Shown piece after piece: positions 23,108-30,505 of a stretch of 64,000 nucleotides of DNA. This DNA is from Clavibacter zhangzhiyongii (lineage in GTDB: Bacteria; Actinomycetota; Actinomycetes; Actinomycetales; Microbacteriaceae). The notes under the pieces are model-generated. The model was not told where the DNA came from. It ran no database searches and saw only the letters and a program-made list of their open reading frames with translations. Within the stretch, counting starts at the first letter, position 1. Each line of letters opens with the position of its first letter. The position numbers and the translations under genes were made by a program. The stretch is taken from contig NZ_CP061274.1 in NCBI RefSeq assembly GCF_014775655.1, positions 1 through 64,000 of the forward strand, written 5' to 3'.

Positions 23108-24362
23108 GCGCGGTCTCCTGCAGCCGGTTGACGATGTCCTGCGCGCCCGCGAGCGAGTCGGCGTTGATGGTCTGCTCGACCTGCTGGCGGTAGAAGGGCT
23201 GCAGGTCGTCGACGCGCACCTCGGTGCGCGCGTAGACGTGGGAGAGCTCGATCGGGCCGATGGTCTGCTGCACCCCGTTGTAGACGGCGACGGTGCCCTC
23301 GGACTCGCCCACGTAGTACCGCGACTGGGTCCAGCGGTAGCCGAGGACGCACGCGAGCACGAGGCCCGCGACGATCAGCGTGACCCCGACCAGCCACGTG
23401 ATGCGGCGGCGGAGGGCGCGACGCCGGTCCTCGGCGATCAGCGCCTCCAGGTACTCGTCCGACTCGGGCTCGAACTGCGCGTCGCGCGCGGCCGTGGTGG
23501 CGCGCAGCGGGTGCAGGAGGAGCGACGGGATGCGGACCGCGCGCTTCGCGGGCTCGTCGCCGAACGCGAGGGGCTGCGCGGCGGATCCGACGAGCACCGG
23601 CTCGGGCTCGGGGCGGGAGGCGGCGGTGGCGTCGTCCTCGTCGAGCACGTCGACGACCACGACCGTGACGTTGTCGGGGGCGCCGTGGTCGAGCGACTCC
23701 TTGACGAGCGCGTCGGCGATGGCCTCCGGGGTGCCGGCGGTGGCGAGGATCTCGGTGATCCGCTCCTCGGCCACGTAGCTGCTGAGCCCGTCCGAGCAGA
23801 GCAGCCAGCGGTCGCCCGTGTGCGTGTCGAGGACCTGGGTGTCGACCTCGGGGGCCGCGTCGACGTCGCCGAGGACGCGCATCAGCACGGAGCGGCGCGG
23901 GTGGACGAGCGCCTCCTCCGGCGTGATGCGGCCGCTGTCGACGAGGCGCTGCACGAAGGTGTGGTCGTTGGACACCTGGCTGAGCTCGCCGCGGCGGAAG
24001 AGGTAGATGCGCGAGTCGCCGATGTGGGCGATGGCGACGTGGCGGTCGACGCGGGCGAGGGCGCTGACCGTGGTGCCCATCCCGGTGAGCTCGGAGTGCT
24101 CGAACACGGTCTCGGCGAGGAGCTGGTTGGCGGCGACGAGGCCGGCCTGGAGCGCGAACTCGGCGTCGTGCGCGGAGGAGTACGCCTTGTCGGTCTCGAT
24201 GATGCGCTTCGTGGCGACCGCGGAGGCGACGTCGCCTCCCGCGTGCCCGCCCATGCCGTCGGCGACGACGAAGAGGTGCCGCCCCGCGTAGCCCGAGTCC
24301 TGGTTGTTCGACCGGACCTTGCCCACGTGGGAGACGGCAGCGGCCTGCGTCACTGTCGCCAT
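23100..24362 (-). CDS. pstP: PP2C-type Ser/Thr phosphatase PstP
   Basis: PstP removes phosphates from PknA, PknB and their targets. The 420 residues comprise a PP2C catalytic domain (1-240) with metal ligands in VADGMGGHAGGD (D35), GDSR, CSDGLS (D191) and GAPDNVT (D230). A linker, one membrane helix (about 321-342) and an extracellular tail of about 75 residues follow. It starts 4 bases after the fhaB stop and overlaps the rodA start. Confidence 0.95.
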   Translation of the reverse strand: MATVTQAAAVSHVGKVRSNNQDSGYAGRHLFVVADGMGGHAGGDVASAVATKRIIETDKAYSSAHDAEFALQAGLVAANQLLAETVFEHSELTGMGTTVSALARVDRHVAIAHIGDSRIYLFRRGELSQVSNDHTFVQRLVDSGRITPEEALVHPRRSVLMRVLGDVDAAPEVDTQVLDTHTGDRWLLCSDGLSSYVAEERITEILATAGTPEAIADALVKESLDHGAPDNVTVVVVDVLDEDDATAASRPEPEPVLVGSAAQPLAFGDEPAKRAVRIPSLLLHPLRATTAARDAQFEPESDEYLEALIAEDRRRALRRRITWLVGVTLIVAGLVLACVLGYRWTQSRYYVGESEGTVAVYNGVQQTIGPIELSHVYARTEVRVDDLQPFYRQQVEQTINADSLAGAQDIVNRLQETARG

Positions 24363-24366
24363 GCCG

Positions 24367-24948
24367 CTACCGCCGGAGCTCGAAGCTGGTCGCGCCGATG
24401 CGGATCGGCGTGTCGAGCGGCACCTGCGTCGGCACGCTCACGCGCTTGCCGTCGAGGAAGGTGCCGTTGGTCGAGTCGAGGTCCTGGATCATCCACTCGT
24501 CGTTCCAGAGGAGCAGGCGCGCGTGGTGGGTGGACGTGTAGTCGTCGCGGATGACGAGGCCCGACTCGCTCGAGCGGCCGATGGTGAGCGGCTCGGTGCC
24601 GAGCGGGATCTCCGTGCCGGCCTTCGCGCCCGAGGTGATGACGAGGTGGCGGGCCGTGGCCGTGGTGGCCTTCGCGCGGGAGGGCACGGCGCCCGAGTTC
24701 GCGCCCGACGGCATGGTCGAGATGGGCGGCGGCTGCACGGCCGGGGCGGCGGCCCGGGGAGCGGCGGCGGAGCCGGCGTACGGGGAGGACGGGAACGGGG
24801 CTCCCCCGGCCGAGCCCGACTCCTCGCGGAGCTTGCGGACGCGTTGCCCGAACAGGTCGGACCGCAGCGCGTAGACGATGCCGAAGACGAACAGCCACAG
24901 CACCGCGAGGAACGCGAGCCGGAGGACGAGGAGGGTCAGCTCGGTCAC
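24367..24948 (-). CDS. fhaB: FHA-domain membrane protein FhaB
   Basis: FhaB (FipA in mycobacteria) reads phosphothreonine marks made by PknA/PknB at the division site. The 193-residue protein has an N-terminal membrane helix (about 5-28), a low-complexity linker, and a C-terminal FHA domain. The domain motifs are GRSSESGLVI, STHHARL and DLDSTNGTFLDG. The GTG start shares 4 bases with the fhaA stop. Confidence 0.93.
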   Translation of the reverse strand: MTELTLLVLRLAFLAVLWLFVFGIVYALRSDLFGQRVRKLREESGSAGGAPFPSSPYAGSAAAPRAAAPAVQPPPISTMPSGANSGAVPSRAKATTATARHLVITSGAKAGTEIPLGTEPLTIGRSSESGLVIRDDYTSTHHARLLLWNDEWMIQDLDSTNGTFLDGKRVSVPTQVPLDTPIRIGATSFELRR

Positions 24949-25676
24949 GACGCTCCCCAGAACCCGTCATCGCGGCGCTGGCGCTGGGGCTCGCGGCCGC
25001 CGCGCTCCTCGGTGGCCTGCGGGACGACGCGGAAGGTGATGGCGGTGCGGCCGATGCGGATGACGGACTCCGGCGGGAGCGGGGCCTTCGAGACGGGCGC
25101 GCCGTTCAGCTCCGAGCCGTTGGTGGAGCCGAGGTCGCGGACCTGGGCCCGGGTGCCGTCCCACGCGATCTCGACGTGGCGGCGGGAGGTGCCGGGGTCG
25201 TCGACCGTGATGTCCGCGTCGCTGCCGCGGCCGATGACCGTGCGGCCGACCGCGAGCGGGTGGCGGGTGCCGGCGACGTCGACGACGGGGATCCACGTGA
25301 CGCTGCCCTCGACCGTGCGGCTGTCGATCTCGAGCACGCCCTCCGACAGCTGGTCGTCGCGGCGGAAGGCCACCTGCACGACGCCCGCGAACTGGTAGCC
25401 CTGCGTGGACGCGTGGCGCTCGACCGCCTGGCGCAGCTCGTCGGTGAGCGTGGAGCCGATGGACTCGAGGCGCTCGTGGTCGGGGCGGGAGACGCGGAGG
25501 GAGAAGGAGTTGGGCACCAGGATGAGGTCGCGGTCGACGATGGCGGCGTGCGTGTCGAGCTCGCGTCGCAGCTGCGCGACGATCTCCACGGGCTGCAGGC
25601 CGGACTTGAAGGTCTTCACGAAGGCGCCGTTGACGGCGCGCTCGAGGCCCTTCTCGAAGTTGTCCAGGATTCCCAC
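24945..25676 (-). CDS. fhaA: DUF3662/FHA protein FhaA
   Basis: FhaA is a cytoplasmic phosphothreonine reader that connects the kinases to peptidoglycan synthesis (MviN and PBPs in mycobacteria). The 243-residue protein starts MGILDNFEKGLERAVNG from a GTG, giving an N-terminal DUF3662 domain (about 1-120) and a C-terminal FHA domain (about 150-228: GRGSDADITV, SRRHVEI, DLGSTNGSELNG). The frame is open much further upstream, but that extension lacks conservation and crosses the promoter region. It heads the operon fhaA to pknB. Confidence 0.93.
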   Translation of the reverse strand: MGILDNFEKGLERAVNGAFVKTFKSGLQPVEIVAQLRRELDTHAAIVDRDLILVPNSFSLRVSRPDHERLESIGSTLTDELRQAVERHASTQGYQFAGVVQVAFRRDDQLSEGVLEIDSRTVEGSVTWIPVVDVAGTRHPLAVGRTVIGRGSDADITVDDPGTSRRHVEIAWDGTRAQVRDLGSTNGSELNGAPVSKAPLPPESVIRIGRTAITFRVVPQATEERGGREPQRQRRDDGFWGAS

Positions 25677-25862
25677 GTGTGATCCGTCCTCGCGCGGTCC
25701 CTCCGCGGATGAATAGGGAGATCGTAGCCAACTCGGGAGGCGTCGCCCTGGACACCGGCTCCGGGGGGTGGGAGGACGGCGCCCGGCGCACGTCCCGCGG
25801 CGGGGGTGCGCGGCCCGCGCGGCGCGGGATCGGCTCCGCGACGTGATAATGTCGTCCGGTTG

Positions 25863-25949
25863 GCGCGAGTGGCGGAATTGGTAGACGCGCACGGTTCAGG
25901 TCCGTGTGTCCGTGAGGACGTGGGGGTTCAAGTCCCCCCTCGCGCACCA
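25863..25949 (+). tRNA. tRNA-Leu (CAG)
   Basis: A class II tRNA with acceptor GCGCGAG paired to CTCGCGC and a long variable arm (GTGTCCGTGAGGACGT region). Anticodon CAG is at 25897-25899, in the loop TTCAGGT, and the T-loop is TTCAAGT. The CCA is encoded, ending at 25949. Confidence 0.97.
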
Positions 25950-25960
25950 GCTGAGCAGGA

Positions 25961-25982
25961 GGCCCCCGGGAGACCGGGGGCC
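25961..25982 (+). terminator. Terminator hairpin after tRNA-Leu
   Basis: A 9-bp perfect stem GGCCCCCGG/CCGGGGGCC with loop GAGA is followed by TTCT. It ends the tRNA-Leu transcript. Confidence 0.7.
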
Positions 25983-26045
25983 TTCTCGCGTCAGGGGCCT
26001 CCTCGCGTCAGGGGCCTCCTCGCGTCAGGGGCCTCCTCGCGTCAG
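25981..26045. repeat. 17-bp tandem repeat downstream of tRNA-Leu
   Basis: The unit CCTCCTCGCGTCAGGGG is present as one copy with a single mismatch (25981-25997), two perfect copies (25998-26031), and a truncated fourth copy (26032-26045). A degenerate GCGTCAGGGG follows near 26056. It lies directly past the terminator and before the end of the acyltransferase gene. Confidence 0.9.
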
Positions 26046-26058
26046 ACATCATCTGGCG

Positions 26059-28119
26059 TCAGGGGCTCGAGGAAGCCAGCGCCTCGGCGAAGCGCCGCGT
26101 CGACGCCCGGCTCCCCTCCACCGAGAGGTGCATGGCGTCCTGGTACAGCAGCGCGCCGTCCCGGTCCATGGAGCACGTGGACGCGTCGCAGAAGGACGCG
26201 CGCAGGTCGAGCACGCTGATGCCCGGCGCCTCCGCGACCTGCTCGAGCGTCGCCCTGCTCGGCGCCTGCACGGCCTCGACCTCCGCCCGCGGGATCGACA
26301 GCACGCACGACCTCGTGGCCAGCGCGAGCACGGAGCAGCTCTCCGGGACGCCCGTGTGGCCGCTGAGGACGGGATGCGGCACGGACTGGACGAGCACCAC
26401 GTCGTGGCCCGCGTCCCGCAGCGCCGCCGTCGTCCTCGCGAGGCCGACGGTCAGGGCGGCGGACCTCGCCGCCACGTCCGTGCTCACGCCCTCGGGCGTC
26501 GACCCGATCGCGGCCTCGCCGCCCGACCAGTACGCCTCGGTGCTCGCGACGACGACGGTGCCGGGCGGGGCATCCGCCAGCCAGGCGAGCGTGTCCTCGT
26601 AGTACTGCCGGCAGGCGCGGTCCGACGCGTCGGACGTCGTGCCGGCCCGCCGGTGCACGTCGACGAACGGGCACGCGGCGGCGGTGCGCATGGTCGTGGA
26701 CCGGCCGAGGGAGAGGGACGCGGCGACGACCGGCTCGCTGAACTGGCTGGCGTTCGAGTCGCCCACGAGGTAGACGGGCCGTCCCGGCGCCTCCGCGTTC
26801 CACGTGCAGTCCGCGTAGTCGGGGTTCGTCGCGGGCCCGGCCGGCATCGTCGCGAAGGACATGCACGTGTCCCAGCCCGTGTGCTGCGCGGCGACGGCCC
26901 GCGCCTCCGCGATCCCCCAGCCGTGGTCGGAGGCGACGCCCACGGCCCCCACGACGACGACCGCGGGGACGAGGAGCACGGCCGCCAGCCGCAGGGTGCT
27001 CCGCCTCGTGCGGACGCGCGGCCGTCGGAGGGGCTGCTCGATCCAGCGGTACGAGAGGACCGCGGGGACGAGGGCCGCGACGGCCGCGAGGGCCTTCGCC
27101 GGCGTGCTGTCCGGGATGAGCTCGGACGTGAGGACGACGGCCGGCCAGTGCCAGAGGTACCACGAGTAGGAGATGTCGCCGAGGCGGACCGACGGCGTCG
27201 AGCGGAGGAGCGCGGCGACGGGACCCGAGGCGTCCGCGCCGGCGAGCAGCAGCAGGGCCGTGCCCGCGACGGGGAGCAGGGTCGCGGGGCCGGGGCCCGG
27301 GACGGACGCGTCGATCACGACGAGCGAGAGCACGAGGATCCCCGCCCCCAGCGCGTGGACCGCGGTGGCGACCCCGGGGGACCGTCGCATGAGGGCGGCG
27401 GGGACCAGGGCGACGAGCGCGCCCGCCCCGAACTCCCACGCGCGGGTCACGGGGCTGTAGTAGCTCGTGGGGAACTGCGGGCCGGGGAGGTCGACCCCGG
27501 CGGCGGTGGCCACGGCGACGAGGGCCGAGGCGACCGTGATCCCCAGCAGCACCGCGGCCGGGAGCGCGCGGGCGCTCGACCGCCGCGCGAGGAGGAGGAC
27601 CGCGAGCAGGAGGACGGGGAAGACGAGGTAGAACTGCTCCTCCACGGACAGGGACCAGATGTGCAGCAGCGGGTTCGACGCGGCGGCGGGCTCGAAGTAC
27701 CCGCCCGTGGTGCGGTGGATGACGAGGTTCGCGACCCCCGCGAGCCCGCCCAGGGCCGTGCGGGTCGTCGTCTCGCCGACGAGCGGGGACTGGATCAGGG
27801 CCGACGCCACGAGCGTGACGAGGAGGACGGTCACGAGGGCGGGCGCGAGCCGTCGGAAGCGCCTGCCGAAGAAGCGGCGCAGCTCGATGCCGCCCGTCGC
27901 CGCGAACTCGCGCAGGAGCACCTGCGTGATGACGCAGCCGGAGATCACGAAGAAGACGTCCACGCCGAGGAAGCCGCCGGGCAGCGGCAGGCCCGCGTGG
28001 AACAGGACGACGGCGAGGACGGCCACGGCTCGGAGGCCCTGGATGTCGGCGCGGCGCGGGGACGAGCCCGTCGGCGCGTCGGCGCCCGCCCCGACCCGCC
28101 CCGCCGTCATCGGCCGCAT
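26059..28119 (-). CDS. Acyltransferase-3 / SGNH-hydrolase fusion (OafA/OatA-like)
   Basis: This membrane protein probably transfers acetyl groups to a cell-surface polysaccharide or peptidoglycan. The 686 residues split into an acyltransferase-3 domain (about 22-370). Its motifs are IQGLRAVAVLAVVLFHAGLP, FLGVDVFFVISG and RRFFGRRFRRLAPAL, with about ten membrane helices. An extracytoplasmic SGNH domain (about 400-680) has GDSNASQF and a C-terminal DAMHLS with the catalytic Asp/His. The closest style is the two-domain OatA type. The acceptor is unknown. An internal Met four residues in is an equally good start. It is alone, with no visible glycan cluster. Confidence 0.88.
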   Translation of the reverse strand: MRPMTAGRVGAGADAPTGSSPRRADIQGLRAVAVLAVVLFHAGLPLPGGFLGVDVFFVISGCVITQVLLREFAATGGIELRRFFGRRFRRLAPALVTVLLVTLVASALIQSPLVGETTTRTALGGLAGVANLVIHRTTGGYFEPAAASNPLLHIWSLSVEEQFYLVFPVLLLAVLLLARRSSARALPAAVLLGITVASALVAVATAAGVDLPGPQFPTSYYSPVTRAWEFGAGALVALVPAALMRRSPGVATAVHALGAGILVLSLVVIDASVPGPGPATLLPVAGTALLLLAGADASGPVAALLRSTPSVRLGDISYSWYLWHWPAVVLTSELIPDSTPAKALAAVAALVPAVLSYRWIEQPLRRPRVRTRRSTLRLAAVLLVPAVVVVGAVGVASDHGWGIAEARAVAAQHTGWDTCMSFATMPAGPATNPDYADCTWNAEAPGRPVYLVGDSNASQFSEPVVAASLSLGRSTTMRTAAACPFVDVHRRAGTTSDASDRACRQYYEDTLAWLADAPPGTVVVASTEAYWSGGEAAIGSTPEGVSTDVAARSAALTVGLARTTAALRDAGHDVVLVQSVPHPVLSGHTGVPESCSVLALATRSCVLSIPRAEVEAVQAPSRATLEQVAEAPGISVLDLRASFCDASTCSMDRDGALLYQDAMHLSVEGSRASTRRFAEALASSSP

Positions 28120-28203
28120 CGCCTCCCCCGTCCACGACTACGCCGAGTATGCCGCGTGCGGAGGGGGGCCGCGGACCGCGCGAGGCGGAGCGGACGCGGG
28201 CCG

Positions 28204-29049
28204 CTAGAGGATCGGCACGCCGCCCGTGACGGCGACGCGCGCGCCCGAGACGTAGCTCGCCTCGTCGCTCGCGAGCATCACGAACACGGGCGCGACCTCG
28301 GCGGGCTGGCCCGCGCGGCCGAGCGGCACCTGCTCGCCGAACGACGCGACGTCCTCGGCCGGCATGGTGGACGGGATCAGCGGCGTCCAGATCGGGCCGG
28401 GCGCGACGCTGTTGGCGCGGATGCCCTTCTCGGCGAGCATCTGCGACAGCGCGCCGACCATGTTCGCGATGCCCGCCTTCGTGGCGCTGTACGCCAGCAG
28501 CGACGGCGGCGGGTTGTCGGAGTTCACCGAGGTGGTGCCGATGATCGAGGAGCCCGGCGCCATGTGCGGCACGGCCGCCTTCGCGAGGTGGAAGAACGCG
28601 CTGAGGTTGGTGGCGATGGTGCGGTCCCACTCCTCGTCGGGGGTGTCGACGATGGACTCGCGCGACATCTGGAAGGCGGCGTTGCTGACGAGCACGTCCA
28701 CGCGGCCGAACGCGTCGACCGCCTGCGCGATGACGTCGCGGCAGTGGGCGGGGTCGGCGAGGTCGCCGCGGACGACGACCGCCTTCCGGCCGGCCTCCTC
28801 GACGAGACGGCGGGTGTCCTCCGCGTCGGCGTCCTCCTGCTCGGAGAGGTGGTGGATCAGCACGTCGGCGCCCTCGCGCGCGTAGGCGAGCGCGACGGCC
28901 TTGCCGATGCCGCTGTCGGCGCCGGTGATGACGGCGGCCTTGCCCTCGAGGCGGCCGGATCCGCGGTAGCTCCCCTCGCCGTGGTCGGCCTGGGGGGTCA
29001 GGTCGCCCTCGGTGCCGGGGACCTCCTGCTGCTGCTCGGGCTGGGACAT
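28204..29049 (-). CDS. Short-chain dehydrogenase/reductase
   Basis: The 281-residue SDR has a 35-residue polar N-terminal extension, the nucleotide-binding motif TGADSGIGK, NAA, and the catalytic YSATK with Ser in the preceding TTSVNS segment. It looks like the YghA/GspS-type general-stress SDRs with an extended N-terminus. The ATG at 29049 is chosen for its GAGGAG site. A longer frame starting at 29091 is less likely. The gene is divergent from another SDR across a 156-base gap. The substrate is unknown. Confidence 0.88.
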   Translation of the reverse strand: MSQPEQQQEVPGTEGDLTPQADHGEGSYRGSGRLEGKAAVITGADSGIGKAVALAYAREGADVLIHHLSEQEDADAEDTRRLVEEAGRKAVVVRGDLADPAHCRDVIAQAVDAFGRVDVLVSNAAFQMSRESIVDTPDEEWDRTIATNLSAFFHLAKAAVPHMAPGSSIIGTTSVNSDNPPPSLLAYSATKAGIANMVGALSQMLAEKGIRANSVAPGPIWTPLIPSTMPAEDVASFGEQVPLGRAGQPAEVAPVFVMLASDEASYVSGARVAVTGGVPIL

Positions 29050-29205
29050 GGCTGCTCCTCTTCTCCTGGGTGTCGTGTCGTCCCATCCCACTCCCGGGGC
29101 GCGGTGCCGCCCCGGGGGTTGACACGGCCGGGCGGCCCGCTGCCACAGACCGGGGGCGGGATCAACCCCCGGGGCGGATGCACGGGACGCGCGTTGGATG
29201 GCGCC
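29050..29205. promoter_or_regulatory. Divergent promoter region between two SDR genes
   Basis: A perfect 16-bp inverted repeat, left arm 29107-29122 (CCGCCCCGGGGGTTGA) and right arm 29162-29177, encloses 39 bases. TTGACA at 29119-29124 overlaps the left arm and could be a -35 for the rightward gene. The right arm mirrors it for the leftward gene. For the rightward gene, TTGGAT ends 6 bases before ATG, giving a possible leaderless start. Confidence 0.6.
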
Positions 29206-30366
29206 ATGACCGAGAGCGACCCGACCGCATCCGCCGCCCCCTCCGCCGACGGCGACCGCGCGTCGTCACCGGCCGGCGCCCCGCTCGCCCCCCTGTGGCG
29301 ACGGGGGAAGCGGCCCCGTCTGCTCCCGCTCGAGGACCAGGTGGTGGTGATCACGGGCGCGTCGAGCGGGATCGGGCGCGTCACCGCGCGCATGGCCGCG
29401 GCCCGCGGGGCGGCCGTCGTGCTCGTGGCCCGTGACGGAGCGGCGCTCGCCGAGGTCGTGGAAGGGATCGTCGCGGACGGCGGGAAGGCGACCGCGGTCG
29501 TCGCCGACGTGGGCGTGGCGGCGGACGTGGAGCGGGTCGCCGCCACGGCGCTCGCCGAGCACCACCGCTTCGACACGTGGATCAACGACGCCGGCATCTC
29601 GATCCTCGGCCTCGCCGACCGCGTGCCCCTCGAGGACATGCGCCGGCTCATGGACACCGACTTCTGGGGCGTCGTGCACGGATCGCTCGCGGCCGTCGCG
29701 CACATGCGCTCGCGCAAGGGCTACGGCGGGGCGATCGTGACCGTCGGCAGCGTGTTCGGCGACCGGGCGACGCCGCTGCAGTCCACCTACTCGAGCGCGA
29801 AGCACGCCGTGCACGGCTGGACCGAGGGGCTCCGCATGGACCTCGAGGCGCAGGGGCTCCCCATCTCCGTCACGCTCCTGCACCCGGGCCGCATCGACAC
29901 CCCCTACGACGAGCATGCGTCCAGCGAGGCCGAGCGGCAGCCCGCGCACCGGGGGATGGTCTACCCGCCCGAGGCCGTCGCCGAGGCGGCGCTGTGGGCG
30001 GCCGAGCACCCGACGCGCGACCTCTTCATCGGGGCGCAGGCGCGGATCGGCGCGGCCGCGGGGGCGCTCGCACCGCGGATCACCGACCTCGTGATGGAGC
30101 GGTACATGCTCTGGTCGCAGCGGTCCCGACGCCCGGCCCTCCCGCGGGACGCGACCGCGCTGCACCACGCGTCGCCGCACCACGCCGAGCGCGGCACCCC
30201 CGAGGGCTGGGTGCGCCGCCGCTCCTACTACCTCACGGTGCAGCAGCACCGGCGTGCGCTCGCCGGGGGTGCCGCGATCGTCGCGGCGGCCGTCGCGGCG
30301 GCGCGCTTCCTGCCCGCGCGACCCGCGCCGGGCGGCATCGCACGCATCACGGACCGGAGGGGCTGA
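29206..30366 (+). CDS. Short-chain dehydrogenase/reductase with C-terminal membrane segment
   Basis: The 386-residue protein has an SDR domain (about 43-250: TGASSGIGR, NDAGIS, catalytic YSSAKHA) preceded by a low-complexity N-terminus. A C-terminal extension ends in a hydrophobic stretch (about 347-368), probably a membrane anchor. The start was fixed at 29206, because the much longer open frame upstream has no SDR content and is a GC-driven artefact. Its SDR core resembles the DltE/YqjQ-like group. The substrate is unknown, and the shared intergenic region suggests co-regulation with the divergent SDR. Confidence 0.87.
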   Translation: MTESDPTASAAPSADGDRASSPAGAPLAPLWRRGKRPRLLPLEDQVVVITGASSGIGRVTARMAAARGAAVVLVARDGAALAEVVEGIVADGGKATAVVADVGVAADVERVAATALAEHHRFDTWINDAGISILGLADRVPLEDMRRLMDTDFWGVVHGSLAAVAHMRSRKGYGGAIVTVGSVFGDRATPLQSTYSSAKHAVHGWTEGLRMDLEAQGLPISVTLLHPGRIDTPYDEHASSEAERQPAHRGMVYPPEAVAEAALWAAEHPTRDLFIGAQARIGAAAGALAPRITDLVMERYMLWSQRSRRPALPRDATALHHASPHHAERGTPEGWVRRRSYYLTVQQHRRALAGGAAIVAAAVAAARFLPARPAPGGIARITDRRG

Positions 30367-30505
30367 CCGGGATCCGTCGCCGACCGCCGCACGGACGCCC
30401 GGCGGACCGGGCGCCAGCCGATCGGCGGCGGGGCTCAGCCGATGGGCGGACGGATCGGATCCCCAGGCCGATGCCCCGCCGCGGGCGCCTCCGCAGACTG
30501 GATCC

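Noticed and set aside
25863-29205. tRNA-linked genomic island
   Set aside because: There is no integrase, no second copy of the tRNA 3' end, and no clear composition change. Only tandem repeats follow the tRNA.
25906-30366. Open frame of 1486 codons on the plus strand
   Set aside because: It covers shadow sequence opposite the acyltransferase and SDR genes. Only its last 386 codons (from 29206) form a real SDR, and the rest is Arg/Gly-rich GC artefact.
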